From assembly GCA_036675275.1 (NCBI GenBank), contig JAKFFG010000008.1, forward strand, positions 282,266 to 346,265: DNA of 64,000 bases, in the 5' to 3' direction. The stretch is from Pollutimonas sp036675275. Lineage in GTDB: Bacteria > Pseudomonadota > Gammaproteobacteria > Burkholderiales > Burkholderiaceae_B. Below the pieces are notes generated by a model, which was given only the letters and a program-made list of their open reading frames with translations, had not been told where the DNA came from and searched no databases. How positions within the stretch are numbered: the stretch's first letter is position 1; every line of letters starts with the position of its first letter. Shown here one piece after another: positions 44,055 to 52,006 of this stretch. The position numbers and the translations under genes are program-made.

Positions 44055-44291
44055 TTAGGCGTGCATCAGCAGCAAATGGCCGACTGGTTCCGGCGTTTTT
44101 CGCATACGGATCTCAATGTCCTAGCCTAAACGATTCCGGTAATCCATAAGCTTACGTTCGGAGAAGTTCGAGAACTCACCACGCAGTAGACTTGAAACTG
44201 TGGGTTGGGTGAGGCCCATGCGCTCTGCTGCTTCGGCCTGTGTGAATCCTCGCTGACGAATATCCGCCGGCCATTTGATTGCTTCAAACAT
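44055..44291 (-). pseudogene. XRE/HigA-like helix-turn-helix protein, 5'-truncated and with a stop codon
   Basis: From ATG 44291 the minus strand encodes 56 residues containing a helix-turn-helix of the HigA/Nhe-type XRE family (GFTQAEAAERMGLTQPTVSSLLRG, then FSERKLMDYRNRLG). The family normally has about 35 more residues at the N-terminus. A TAG at 44121-44123 interrupts the C-terminus: the same frame continues DIEIRMRKTPEPVGHLLLMHA to a stop at 44055. The gene is thus damaged at both ends. No cognate toxin gene is adjacent. Its first codons lie within the 150-base repeat. Confidence 0.78.
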
Positions 44292-44413
44292 ACTTTTTTC
44301 CGTGGTTGTTGGGGGCTGCCGGCTGGCAGTTCCGCCAGTGCGCAGATCGCGAAGCTCAGGGGATCGAGCGAATGACACCGCCGTCGACGCGCAGTGCGGC
44401 ACCGCTCGTACCA
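44264..44413. repeat. 150-base repeat, copy 2
   Basis: This is the direct copy of 41392-41541. It covers the beginning of the XRE-type gene, the spacer and the last codons of the SDR gene on the minus strand. The SDR gene is whole here, so this copy is nearer the ancestral arrangement. Recombination between copies would delete or duplicate the intervening 2.87 kb, which includes the integrase remnant and tRNA fragment. Confidence 0.88.
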
Positions 44414-45150
44414 GATGCCTGCTCCGAGCAGACGTAAATCACCATATTCGCGACTTCCTCGGTAGTCGTGAACCGGTTGATCAGCGTCGTCGGGCGCATC
44501 GCCTTAAGGAAGTTTTGCTCCGCTTCCTCCTGCGTGATGCCCTGCTCCCCAGCGGTGGCCTTCATCCAGTTGCCCAGGATCTCGGATCGGGTCGGCCCGG
44601 GCAAAACCGCGTTGACGGTGACGCCAGTCCCGCCGACCAGCTCTGCAAGCCCCCTCGATACGGCGAGCTGCGCCGTCTTTGTCACGCCGTAGTCGATCAT
44701 CTCCTTGGGAATCGCTACCGCAGACTCGCTGCTGATGAAAACAACCCGTCCCCAGCCGCGCTCGACCATCCCGGGCACGTAGTGCCGTGCGGCGCGCACG
44801 CCACTCATGACATTGAGTTGGAACAGGTCAAGCCACTCGTTGTCCTTCTGCTCAAAGAAGCCGTTGAGGTGGGCCGTGCCGAGGTTGTTGACAAGAATGT
44901 CGGCATCCTTCACCTGAGCCACGAGGGCTGCTGATCCCTCAGCCGTTGAAAGGTCGGCGACCACGCCCGTAAAGTCCGCCTCGGGCAACAGCGTACGCAG
45001 CTCTTGCAACGCTGCTGCGACCCGCTGTTCTCCGCGCCCGTTGATGACGACCGATGCGCCCGCGCGGGCGAGCCCTTCGGCGATCGCGCGGCCAATGCCT
45101 GCTGTCGATCCGGTAACGATGGCCTTGCGGCCTTTAAGTTCGATCTTCAT
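44356..45150 (-). CDS. SDR-family oxidoreductase
   Basis: A 264-residue SDR: TGSTAGIG (13-20), NNLG (88-91, Leu replacing the usual Ala), Ser141, Tyr154 and Lys158 (YGVTK), ending GTSGAALRVDGGVIRSIP. The NGRGEQRV segment after strand 2 again suggests NADPH. The ATG at 45150 starts the conserved fold; an in-frame extension to 45189 is not family-like. It is the distal gene of a leftward group with the SRPBCC protein and F420-reductase-like protein. Confidence 0.92.
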   Translation of the reverse strand: MKIELKGRKAIVTGSTAGIGRAIAEGLARAGASVVINGRGEQRVAAALQELRTLLPEADFTGVVADLSTAEGSAALVAQVKDADILVNNLGTAHLNGFFEQKDNEWLDLFQLNVMSGVRAARHYVPGMVERGWGRVVFISSESAVAIPKEMIDYGVTKTAQLAVSRGLAELVGGTGVTVNAVLPGPTRSEILGNWMKATAGEQGITQEEAEQNFLKAMRPTTLINRFTTTEEVANMVIYVCSEQASGTSGAALRVDGGVIRSIP

Positions 45151-45299
45151 GCTGTTCTTTTCCAATAGTGTGTGAGTTAAGTGATCCATCCGCTGATCCG
45201 GGCTGGAAGCGCGCCCCGCCCCAGATCCAATCTCGCTCGCGCAGATGCGAGTTCAGCGCCCTTTCGCTGACGGCGTGCTCAGGCTTCAGGGAAAATGTC

Positions 45300-45803
45300 T
45301 CAACCTGCCTTCTTTGCTGCTGCCGCCTCCGCTGCGCGGGCAAGACGTTCGACCCAGTCCTGGTGATAGCGGTAAAGTCCACCGGGATGCTTGTGTCCGA
45401 GCACGTCGAGGAACCAGGGGCCTTGTTGCGTCTCCTCCGTCAGCACATGACAACCTTCGTCCGTAGGAGTGATGACCCAGCCGTGGTAGGCGCTCGAACC
45501 GGTCTCGTCGCCGTCGACTGTCGTAGCCCACGCGAGCCTTTGGTTGGACACGTACTCGGTCACAACAAGGCTCATCGGGAAGCCAACCGTCACTCGGCTG
45601 TATTTCGTGCCGAGCGCCAGTTCCTTCTCACCGGTCAGGATCTTGACTTGATCCTCGGGCGGGAAATAGCTCGACCAATTCTCCGCATCAACGAGCAGCT
45701 TCCACACAACTTCAGGCGGCGCCTTCACGTCAACGTCGTTGAGCGCGTAGATGGCCGACGTATTCGGATCAAACGGCTCGGGCCAGATTACGTGGTCGTA
45801 CAT
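45300..45803 (-). CDS. SRPBCC-family (START-like) protein
   Basis: A 167-residue SRPBCC/polyketide-cyclase-like protein: the opening strand IYALNDVDVKAPPEVVWKLLVDAENW, the central LGTKYSRVTVGFPMSLVVTEY and the long C-terminal helix LYRYHQDWVERLARAAEA. Members bind hydrophobic ligands in a deep cavity, and some are enzymes. The function here is unknown. It starts 3 bases after the F420-reductase-like gene's stop, so the two are co-translated, with the SDR gene 149 bases further on. Confidence 0.85.
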   Translation of the reverse strand: MYDHVIWPEPFDPNTSAIYALNDVDVKAPPEVVWKLLVDAENWSSYFPPEDQVKILTGEKELALGTKYSRVTVGFPMSLVVTEYVSNQRLAWATTVDGDETGSSAYHGWVITPTDEGCHVLTEETQQGPWFLDVLGHKHPGGLYRYHQDWVERLARAAEAAAAKKAG

Positions 45804-45806
45804 CGC

Positions 45807-46409
45807 TCACTGCTCTTTCTTGAATAGGTCTTGAAAAATTAGCGGCGCCCAGCTCTTGTCCCGAGCCTGCACGAGCTGACCGCCTTCCGCAATCTTGCCG
45901 AGACTGATCGGCGCGTAGCCGAGCTTCTCGACCAGGGCGGCGACCGTCGCGGTTGCGCCTTCGTCGTCGCTCGATAGAAAGATCACCCGACGGCCTCCGG
46001 CGGTGGCAGGCTCCTGTTCGAGCACGCCTGCGGGTAGATGGTTGAATGCCTTCACGAGGTGCGCGCCAGGCAGAGCTTTCGCCACGATTGCTGAGGAAGG
46101 TAGGTTGTCGAGGTCGGACAGCGGCACACCATGAGCATTGGTGACATCAATGACGACTTTGCCCTGCCACGTCGCTGCGGCCTTGGCAACGTCGCGGTGC
46201 GCCCAGAATGGAACCGCCAGGATGATCACGTCGGCCTTGAGTGCCTCCTGCAGCGCCAGGGGAACGACCTTGTCGCCAAGCTCTTCGGCCACCGGCGCGA
46301 TGGAGTCTGGGCCACGAGTGTTCGCGATGCCGACCGACATGCCGCTACGGGCAAATTGTCGGGCTAGGGCTTTACCGACGTTGCCGGTTCCGACGATGGA
46401 GTAAGTCAT
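45807..46409 (-). CDS. NADPH-dependent F420 reductase-like protein
   Basis: A 200-residue single-domain Rossmann protein of the F420-oxidoreductase/NADP-binding group: MTYSIVGTGNVGKALARQFA (GTGNVG at 7-12), then SVGIANTRGPDS for NADP phosphate, AVPFWAHRDVAKAAA, and KAFNHLPAGVLEQEPATAGGRRVIFLSSDD. In proteobacteria, which rarely make F420, such proteins act on other substrates. It is the promoter-proximal gene of the F420R/SRPBCC/SDR unit and is divergent from the LysR remnant at 46570. Confidence 0.88.
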   Translation of the reverse strand: MTYSIVGTGNVGKALARQFARSGMSVGIANTRGPDSIAPVAEELGDKVVPLALQEALKADVIILAVPFWAHRDVAKAAATWQGKVVIDVTNAHGVPLSDLDNLPSSAIVAKALPGAHLVKAFNHLPAGVLEQEPATAGGRRVIFLSSDDEGATATVAALVEKLGYAPISLGKIAEGGQLVQARDKSWAPLIFQDLFKKEQ

Positions 46410-46529
46410 GTTGAATTCCTTGAGTGAACGTTTATCAATCTCGGGGCCATCGTGGATCAGTTCGCCTCAGATTGCCCCGCACTATTCGAATGATGGCGGA
46501 CAACATGTATTTTTAAAAGAGGGTATATT

Positions 46530-46546
46530 TAGATGGAATCCATCTA
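46530..46546. promoter_or_regulatory. Candidate LysR operator
   Basis: TAGATGGAATCCATCTA, a perfect palindrome with 8-base arms around one base, sits between the divergent LysR remnant (46570) and the F420-reductase-like gene (46409), in AT-rich sequence. Position and symmetry fit a LysR recall site. The regulator it served is broken. Confidence 0.5.
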
Positions 46547-46569
46547 TATTTGAGATGTAGGACACGTGA

Positions 46570-46822
46570 ATGCTTGATGGCGTTTCTCTGGACCAGCTCA
46601 GAACCTTCATTGCGGCCGTAGATGCCCTTGCACATGGTCGAGAACGACATCGCTGCAGGCACGTTGGTCGTTCTAGATCTGGATGAAATGCCGCGCACAG
46701 GTTTCATGCTGACGATGTCTGAATTTCACTGGCCTTCGCAACCGCCTGGACCTGCAGGTAAATGGTTCGCTGACCATCTGAAGACCTCGTGGGAGCAAGA
46801 CGATGTCTTTCAGGTGCCGTAG
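46570..46822 (+). pseudogene. LysR regulator with a large internal deletion
   Basis: The gene starts with a normal LysR N-terminus (MLDGVSLDQLRTFIAAVD, 18 codons). It then jumps, in another frame, to the C-terminal 66 codons of the same family (MPLHMVENDIAAGTLVVLD, then PPGPAGKWFADHLKTSW) and stops at 46822. About 200 residues, including nearly all of the DNA-binding and effector domains, are gone. The C-terminal part is nearly identical in DNA to 41698-41773. It is divergent from the F420R/SRPBCC/SDR unit, whose regulator it must once have been. Confidence 0.82.
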
Positions 46823-46826
46823 TAAG

Positions 46827-47374
46827 GTAAGCGTAGCTCGTCCACTTGCTCTGCGATTCTCGCTTTTGATGCTTAGCGGCTTGTCTGTCCGAGGTAATGT
46901 CCCGGCGAACACACCTTGACACCCGCTGATGCGGGCGTTGTTGTGAGTTAGGATGTGGCACGCTGCCAGTTGTGCGGCAACAGTTCTTCGATCTGACTGG
47001 CCTTGTGCGTAGGCAACCGGGTCAGGATATCCCTCAAGTACGCATACGGACATGACCATTTAATTTGGCTGACTGGATCAGGCTCTGACGGCAGCAGCGC
47101 GACGGCCTGCTCGCAAGGAGCCTGCAAAGAGCCGGTTACGACGTCCCAAGGCTATGGGGCGTATTTGCTGTTCGATATGGTTGTTATCGATCGGGATCTG
47201 CCTATCATCCAGATAGCGTGTCAACGCCACCCAGCGTTTTAGGCTGTGGTCCAGTGCCTTGGCTGCGCCCGAGCCATCAGGCACACGCAGTCGTTGCACT
47301 ACCATCCACGCATGCAATTTATCTACAATCGGTCTGGCCTTTTCCTGGCGGATGCGCCGTCGCTCTCACGAGTG
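46827..47374 (-). mobile_element. IS66-family transposase remnant (3' part of tnpC)
   Basis: On the minus strand the region encodes the C-terminal end of an IS66 TnpC transposase in pieces: RRIRQEKARPIVDKLHAW, then ALDHSLKRWVALTRYLDD, then IDNNHIEQQIRPIALGRRN and LFAGSLRAG. After a frameshift it continues CPYAYLRDILTRLPTHKASQ and EELLPHNWQRATS with a stop at 46948. A GTAAGCG-type terminal sequence at about 46827 fits an IS66 end. The 5' part of the transposase and the other IS end are missing; the left break replaces the end of the LysR gene at 47323. It is inactive. Confidence 0.85.
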
Positions 47375-48258
47375 TTGCCGGACAAATTCTTCAAGTAGTC
47401 GATGAGCCATCTTCCCGCTGGCCCAGGTGGCGCCGACGCCCGGTAACAAGCAGACATGGTTAATGCAAAGTCGTCACGCACATCGAGGAGCACCAGGCTC
47501 CCCACGGCAATGTCGGACTCCACCATGTGACAAGGCATGCTGCCCCACCCAACGCCATCCCTGAGAAATGCATGCTTGGTCGAAAGGTCTGCCAACCGCC
47601 ACGTTGACGGCGACAGGACACCGTAGTCTTTGCCGGACATCAGACTAGAACGGTCGGTCAGCACAAGTTGCACATGCTTGGCCAGTTCGCGCTTGGGTAT
47701 CCGGCCACGAAACTTCGCCAGCGGATGCTGCGGTGACGCCACCATAACCAATGGAATCTCGTCCAGGCGTTCACTGACCAGTGAGGGAAACTCGACAGGC
47801 AACGACGCCAAGATGCCAAGGCTGCAACGTTCATCCAGCACGGGTTGGTAAGCTGCGCCCAATCCCTCCACAAAGAGCCGAAGCGGGGTCAGCGGAAACC
47901 GTTCCGCGAATGCCTTGGCCGCAGCGGCAACGGAGGTTGTCGGAAAGAATACGTCGACGACTACCGACAATTCGGCCTCAAGTCCTCCGGCCATGAGCTT
48001 GGCGCGCGCCTTCAGTGTGTCCACCCCTGACACGATATTGCGTGCGTCGGCGAGCAACAGCACGCCCTCGGGCGTGGGCTTTGGAAAGCGTGCCGTGCGA
48101 TCAAACAGCACGACGCCGAGTTGGGCCTCTAGGCTGCCGATCCACCCGCTTACCGCCGACTGCACGCGATAGAGCTTGCGCCCCGCAGCCGAGAAGCTGC
48201 CTTCATCGACTGCGGAGATGAAGGCCCTGAGTTGATCCAGCGAAATACCGTCCAGCAT
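47323..48258 (-). CDS. LysR-family transcriptional regulator (3' end altered by IS66 remnant)
   Basis: A 311-residue LysR protein. The helix-turn-helix is intact (MLDGISLDQLRAFISAVDEG, then AAGRKLYRVQSAVSGWIGSLE), and the effector domain is complete to GPAGRWLIDYLKNLS. The final 15 or so codons (after about 47375) lie in the IS66 transposase remnant, read in another frame, so the natural C-terminus has been replaced. Because the change is at the extreme end it may still function. The fragments at 41542 and 46570 derive from close relatives of this gene. No divergent target is present on its left or right. Confidence 0.85.
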   Translation of the reverse strand: MLDGISLDQLRAFISAVDEGSFSAAGRKLYRVQSAVSGWIGSLEAQLGVVLFDRTARFPKPTPEGVLLLADARNIVSGVDTLKARAKLMAGGLEAELSVVVDVFFPTTSVAAAAKAFAERFPLTPLRLFVEGLGAAYQPVLDERCSLGILASLPVEFPSLVSERLDEIPLVMVASPQHPLAKFRGRIPKRELAKHVQLVLTDRSSLMSGKDYGVLSPSTWRLADLSTKHAFLRDGVGWGSMPCHMVESDIAVGSLVLLDVRDDFALTMSACYRASAPPGPAGRWLIDYLKNLSGNTRESDGASARKRPDRL

Positions 48259-48364
48259 CGAAACCCATCCCAGATAAAGATAGTTCGGGTCTCATTTTAT
48301 CGTTTTTTCAGATTCAAAGGAAACTCTCATTATTGATGCCAATCACACCTCAAAGGGCACCGAC

Positions 48365-48826
48365 ATGGACCTTCCAGATATTGACTCCAACGGGCTTGAC
48401 GCCGTCCCGGCGAGCCGCCACCTGACCGTCGAACTTCCTGGCAAGCGGTCTGCCATTGTGCGATCCATCAATGGCATGAACAGGGCGTTCGCAACGAACG
48501 GGCATGAGCTGAACGAGCGCCTAGAGCAGGCTGGTATGCCTCAGCACTACCATAATGGGTATTTGCAGACTACGCAGGACCAGCAGCTTCAAAAACAAGT
48601 CGAACAACCATTCTGGCTGTTGGTGAAGGAGGCCCAATGGAAGAATGTCAGCATTGACATGGCCGAGGCGATTGATCGCAGAGACACGGGCGCCCGCAAT
48701 CCATTGTTCTATGCCGCTAAGGCACTGGAAAGCGCGATCAAGATCATTTGCGAACTAAAAAATTGGACTATCGGTAATGAGAAAGCGACTTTAGCTACGT
48801 TGAACGTTGCAGACCTCAGCGACTGA
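48365..48826 (+). CDS. Hypothetical protein, weakly Abi-like C-terminus
   Basis: A 153-residue soluble protein that I do not recognise as a whole. The second half (ARNPLFYAAKALESAIKIIC, then ELKNWTIGNEKATL) resembles the conserved helix found near the end of a group of abortive-infection (AbiJ-like) and DUF7014-type proteins, where KALES.IK.I...K.W..G.EKG recurs. If so, the C-terminus is shortened, because the family continues for roughly 50-100 residues. The ATG follows AGGGCACCG-type sequence, a weak site. It lies alone between the LysR gene and the DMT/hydrolase unit. Confidence 0.45.
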   Translation: MDLPDIDSNGLDAVPASRHLTVELPGKRSAIVRSINGMNRAFATNGHELNERLEQAGMPQHYHNGYLQTTQDQQLQKQVEQPFWLLVKEAQWKNVSIDMAEAIDRRDTGARNPLFYAAKALESAIKIICELKNWTIGNEKATLATLNVADLSD

Positions 48827-49057
48827 AATTTGCTCGGTATCGGTACTGCAGCAAGTGGCCATACCCAATGCATGCGGAGCGGTCATTTGGAAGTAATTGT
48901 CCAAATGGCGGTAACGTGTCGGTTTGAGACAAGGTGATAGGCTTCAAAAGGCCAAAACCGGTCAGTCACCTAGACGCGCCAAAGTGTCCAAAACCTAACG
49001 TTGTCCACTGCCAGCTCGCTCACTACCGTACTGCTCAAGAACGGACTCGTCGAAAAC
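48827..49057. other. Spacer with one hairpin
   Basis: No gene is supported here. CATTTGGA and TCCAAATG (48884-48907, 8-base loop) form a perfect hairpin about 60 bases after the hypothetical gene. No T-run follows on either strand, so it is at best a weak terminator. Confidence 0.35.
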
Positions 49058-49498
49058 TTAAACACTCATTAGCGCTGCGCCAGCAACAAGCAGACATGCG
49101 GCCATCGTCCGCTGAAAGCTGAAAGGTTGTACTGCCAAATCGAACCAACCTATGCGATCCAGTGCCATAGCGGCGACCACTTGTCCTGCCATGACCAATG
49201 CAATCATTTTGGCAGCGCCTATACGCGGAGCCACGCCAGTCGTTGCAGACAGCACGACAGCCCCGCACAACCCACCAGTCCAGACCCACCAGGGAAGACC
49301 GGTCATTTGCGATAGTCTCGGCCATGTTCTGCCGGACGCAAGTGCGATGCATGCCAGTACGACTGCCACCACCAACGCGGAGAGAGCTGCCGCCCAGAGG
49401 GGGCCTCCTATTGCGCGTCCCAAGCGTGCATTAATGAGTGCCTGTAAGGGAAGCATTACCCCGGCAGTTACAGCAAGGAAAAAGAAGAACCAAGACAT
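49058..49498 (-). CDS. DMT-family (YdcZ-type) membrane transporter
   Basis: A 146-residue membrane protein with five hydrophobic segments, the single-unit size of YdcZ/DMT_YdcZ transporters. MSWFFFFLAVTAGVMLPLQALINARLG is the family's opening helix, and LGRAIGGPLWAAALSALV follows it. Function is probably small-molecule efflux, unspecified. The ATG at 49498 lies 2 bases after the stop of the alpha/beta hydrolase, so the two are co-translated; the longer in-frame extension overlaps the hydrolase gene and is rejected. Confidence 0.82.
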   Translation of the reverse strand: MSWFFFFLAVTAGVMLPLQALINARLGRAIGGPLWAAALSALVVAVVLACIALASGRTWPRLSQMTGLPWWVWTGGLCGAVVLSATTGVAPRIGAAKMIALVMAGQVVAAMALDRIGWFDLAVQPFSFQRTMAACLLVAGAALMSV

Positions 49499-49500
49499 CG

Positions 49501-50445
49501 CTATTTTCCTTGCTGTTTGCCGAAAAAATCCAACAGCAGCCCGGCTACGCGATTCGCGGCTTCTTCTGGCAGGTAATGACCGGCATTCAAGATCACCTCG
49601 CCTTGCACATTTGCCGCCAAAGACTGCAATGCATTTACGATACGACCTCCGACCCCCCGTTCTGCTCCGACAGCCAGCACGGGAATATCGAGTCGCTTCT
49701 CGGCGCGAAGGCGGTTCGCTGCAGCCCCTGCGGGTGACAGCGCGGATTGGTAGTAGCCAGTCACCGCTCGAAGAGCGCCGGGTGCCGCAAGTTGTCGCGC
49801 ATAGATTGCGATATCTTCGGCTGTAATCGTCCAGGGTTGCAGCGCTTTTGCGCGAAACAGCCAAGTGAGAAACACCTCTTCGCGCCCAGCTATCAGTAAC
49901 TGAGGAAGCTCATCGAGTTGGTTGAAAGAAAAATGCCAACTGCGCAAGTTAGCCTCATCGGCAGGCAGGTCACTGCGCGGTGCTGAAAGTCCTGGTATTA
50001 GCGCGTCGAACATTGCGACGCGGCGAATGTCCGCGCGCCAGTCAGCGGCCCAGGCATATGCGATCCAGCTGCCCACATCATGCCCCACGACATCGATGGG
50101 TCCGTTCTCGAACAGCCCAATCTTCGCTGCAAAGTGGTGCAGTTCGGCGGAGACGGTGGCCAGATCGTAACTTCCCGGTGGCGCGTCACTTTCCCCCATG
50201 CCCCGAGGGTCCACCGCAATGACCCGATAGCCGGCAGCCGCCAGCTGGGGCATCACATAACGCCATGCATACCAGCTCTGTGGCCAACCTGGAATCAGCA
50301 GAACCGGAGGGCCTTCTCCCCCCACCACATAGTGAAGATTGACATCATCGACCCGAGCACTGGCATGGCGAAATCGCCGCCAGAAATCGGTACGCGCCAT
50401 GAACTCTGCACCGACATGTTCGGGTTGTTCTGAATAAACACTCAT
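49501..50445 (-). CDS. Alpha/beta hydrolase (epoxide hydrolase/haloacetate dehalogenase type)
   Basis: A 314-residue alpha/beta hydrolase. The oxyanion motif HG is replaced by the PGWPQSWYAW loop (LLIPGWPQSWYAWR). The nucleophile elbow is VVGHDVGSWIAYAW, with Asp as nucleophile, as in epoxide hydrolases and fluoroacetate dehalogenases. The catalytic histidine lies in LNAGHYLPEEA. DPRGMGESD is also typical. An aspartate nucleophile rules out ordinary esterases. AAGGAA precedes the ATG. It is under probable TetR control with the DMT gene downstream. Confidence 0.88.
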   Translation of the reverse strand: MSVYSEQPEHVGAEFMARTDFWRRFRHASARVDDVNLHYVVGGEGPPVLLIPGWPQSWYAWRYVMPQLAAAGYRVIAVDPRGMGESDAPPGSYDLATVSAELHHFAAKIGLFENGPIDVVGHDVGSWIAYAWAADWRADIRRVAMFDALIPGLSAPRSDLPADEANLRSWHFSFNQLDELPQLLIAGREEVFLTWLFRAKALQPWTITAEDIAIYARQLAAPGALRAVTGYYQSALSPAGAAANRLRAEKRLDIPVLAVGAERGVGGRIVNALQSLAANVQGEVILNAGHYLPEEAANRVAGLLLDFFGKQQGK

Positions 50446-50461
50446 AATCGTTCCTTGAAAT

Positions 50462-50477
50462 GGAATTGAACATTTCC
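50462..50477. promoter_or_regulatory. Candidate TetR operator upstream of the hydrolase
   Basis: GGAATTGAACATTTCC, 17 bases upstream of the hydrolase start codon, matches in layout and most bases the site GGAAACAATCATTTCC upstream of the tetR gene (GGAA-N8-TTCC, sharing the CATTTCC half). A further palindrome CCTAATTAGG overlaps its right edge (50476-50485). Confidence 0.55.
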
Positions 50478-50493
50478 TAATTAGGTAAATTTT

Positions 50494-51102
50494 TTAAAGC
50501 AACCGTGTTAGCTCGGCAACCATTCCGACCATCGTCTTGGTGTCGGATCCGGTTTTCCCGAGTATCCGCATACCTTGCTGAAGTGCCAGGAGGAGTTTTG
50601 CCATGCTGGCGGCATTAATCCCTTTCTGGATGGAACCATCCGTCTGCCCTTCTTCAATAAGATGCAGAAGCTGTTTTTCCTGCTTAGTCTGCTGTACAGC
50701 GATCAAATCGGAAATCTCGTTGTCGGCCAAAGCAAGCTCAACGGCACTCTCGATAACCAAGCAGCCTGTGCGCCCGGCGCCCTCACTGCTCAGCTGCGCA
50801 AACTGATTAAGCAGGACCTCAATTTTGTCCTTGCCGGAAAGCTTGTCCGCCAGACAAGCGGCAATCGCCTCGCTGCGCTGGGTCATGTAACGATCAAGCG
50901 CGGCCAGAAAAAGCCCCCGCTTGTCGCCCCATGCCTTGTAGATGCTGCCCGACGTCAGCCCCAGGCATGCATTCAGGTCCGAAATAGACGTGCCGTGGTA
51001 CCCATACTCACTAAAGCGAGTGATGGCTTTGTTCAGCGCGGCATTCGTATCAAACTCGCGGGGCCGACCAGGGCCGACAGGAGCTTCGGGTTTTTGATTC
51101 AT
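50494..51102 (-). CDS. TetR-family transcriptional regulator
   Basis: A 202-residue TetR protein. The helix-turn-helix is GYHGTSISDLNACLGLTSGSIYKAWGDKRGLF, after the opening GPGRPREFDTNAALNKAITRF. The ligand domain ends with LLLALQQGMRILGKTGSDTKTM. It is the first gene of a leftward unit with the hydrolase (48-base gap) and DMT transporter. Matching 16-base sites before tetR and before the hydrolase gene suggest that it represses both. ATG 51102 begins the family-like sequence; an upstream in-frame start at 51147 would overlap the putative operator. Confidence 0.88.
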   Translation of the reverse strand: MNQKPEAPVGPGRPREFDTNAALNKAITRFSEYGYHGTSISDLNACLGLTSGSIYKAWGDKRGLFLAALDRYMTQRSEAIAACLADKLSGKDKIEVLLNQFAQLSSEGAGRTGCLVIESAVELALADNEISDLIAVQQTKQEKQLLHLIEEGQTDGSIQKGINAASMAKLLLALQQGMRILGKTGSDTKTMVGMVAELTRLL

Positions 51103-51114
51103 GGCGCTATTATA

Positions 51115-51130
51115 GGAAACAATCATTTCC
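51115..51130. promoter_or_regulatory. Candidate TetR operator upstream of tetR
   Basis: GGAAACAATCATTTCC forms an inverted repeat (GGAAA/TTTCC around 6 bases) 13 bases upstream of the tetR start codon. It pairs with the similar site at 50462-50477. Autoregulation is inferred. Confidence 0.55.
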
Positions 51131-52006
51131 AAATCAATCATTAGCATTGCTAGCCCTCACAATATATTGAGAATCTGACCTGTGGCCATGTTCGCCCGGT
51201 TGCCGAGTCCAAAGGTAATTCCCCCATCTTCGATGGGTCCCTGACTGATGCCGTTGCCAGATCGAAGATCTGGCAGGCCCTTATAAATCCCCAAATTCGC
51301 TTTCGCACATTTGTGGCCTTAAAAGTCTCACACAAGATGCACCCCTGATGGGGTAAGGAAAGCGCTTGGCTATCAATGGCTTACGAGCGAACGATCGTAT
51401 TCCTTGTTGTGGGACAGACAGGGCGACAAAGAAGCATAAAGCATTGATTTCTTTAGCGGACACTCGGCCACAACTGTCTCCTTGCAGCGTGTAGGCGGTG
51501 TGGCCGCAATACAACCTCAACATTATGACTGCATACCGACCGCTTCCCATCTGCGCTTGACTGCATAAAGGCAGCACGAGATTTGCGCGATGACAGCATA
51601 CGCGAGGCTATGGAGTTACAGAGCTGCAGCGATACGCCTATAAAAATTAATCATTTTATTTCCAGCTTAGTCAGTAGCGGCAAGTACCGATGCAACGGTA
51701 CTTGCCGCTATGCTGTCGCGCGTCAACTATCTTGGCCGGCGGTCAAGTTAATTGTCGCTGAACAGTATGCCGTCTGCCCGCAAATTGTCGACTGTGGTTC
51801 CAGATGGAGCCAGGGCCGTCATAGTATGTCCCTGCTGTTGGCGATGGCCCGGGCGTTACTCAGAGCGAAGGAATTGTCGGTACCAGCTAGGCCTTGGATA
51901 CTGCGATCCGATCGAAGTCGTTCGTGAGAAACATGACGGCCACGCGCTGGCCAGACGTCAGACGTGTGTTAAGTTGCTTGCGGCACTAGCAGCGGCAATC
52001 GTCCAA
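51131..52006. other. Long spacer with an SDR-tail remnant and a strong hairpin
   Basis: About 875 bases without an intact gene. Near the left end, on the minus strand, 51157-51237 reads GGITFGLGNRANMATGQILN and stops. This resembles the C-terminus of a short-chain dehydrogenase (ITF.LGN.ANMATGQ.LN.DGG) and is probably a remnant. At 51675-51710 a perfect 15-base inverted repeat (TAGCGGCAAGTACCG, 6-base loop, CGGTACTTGCCGCTA) stands alone. Longer open frames on both strands have no recognisable content. The right end is the 3' side of the acyl-CoA dehydrogenase gene. Confidence 0.4.

Noticed and set aside
44055..44291. Active HigB/HigA toxin-antitoxin pair
   Set aside because: The XRE gene lacks its N-terminus, has an internal stop codon, and no toxin gene is adjacent.
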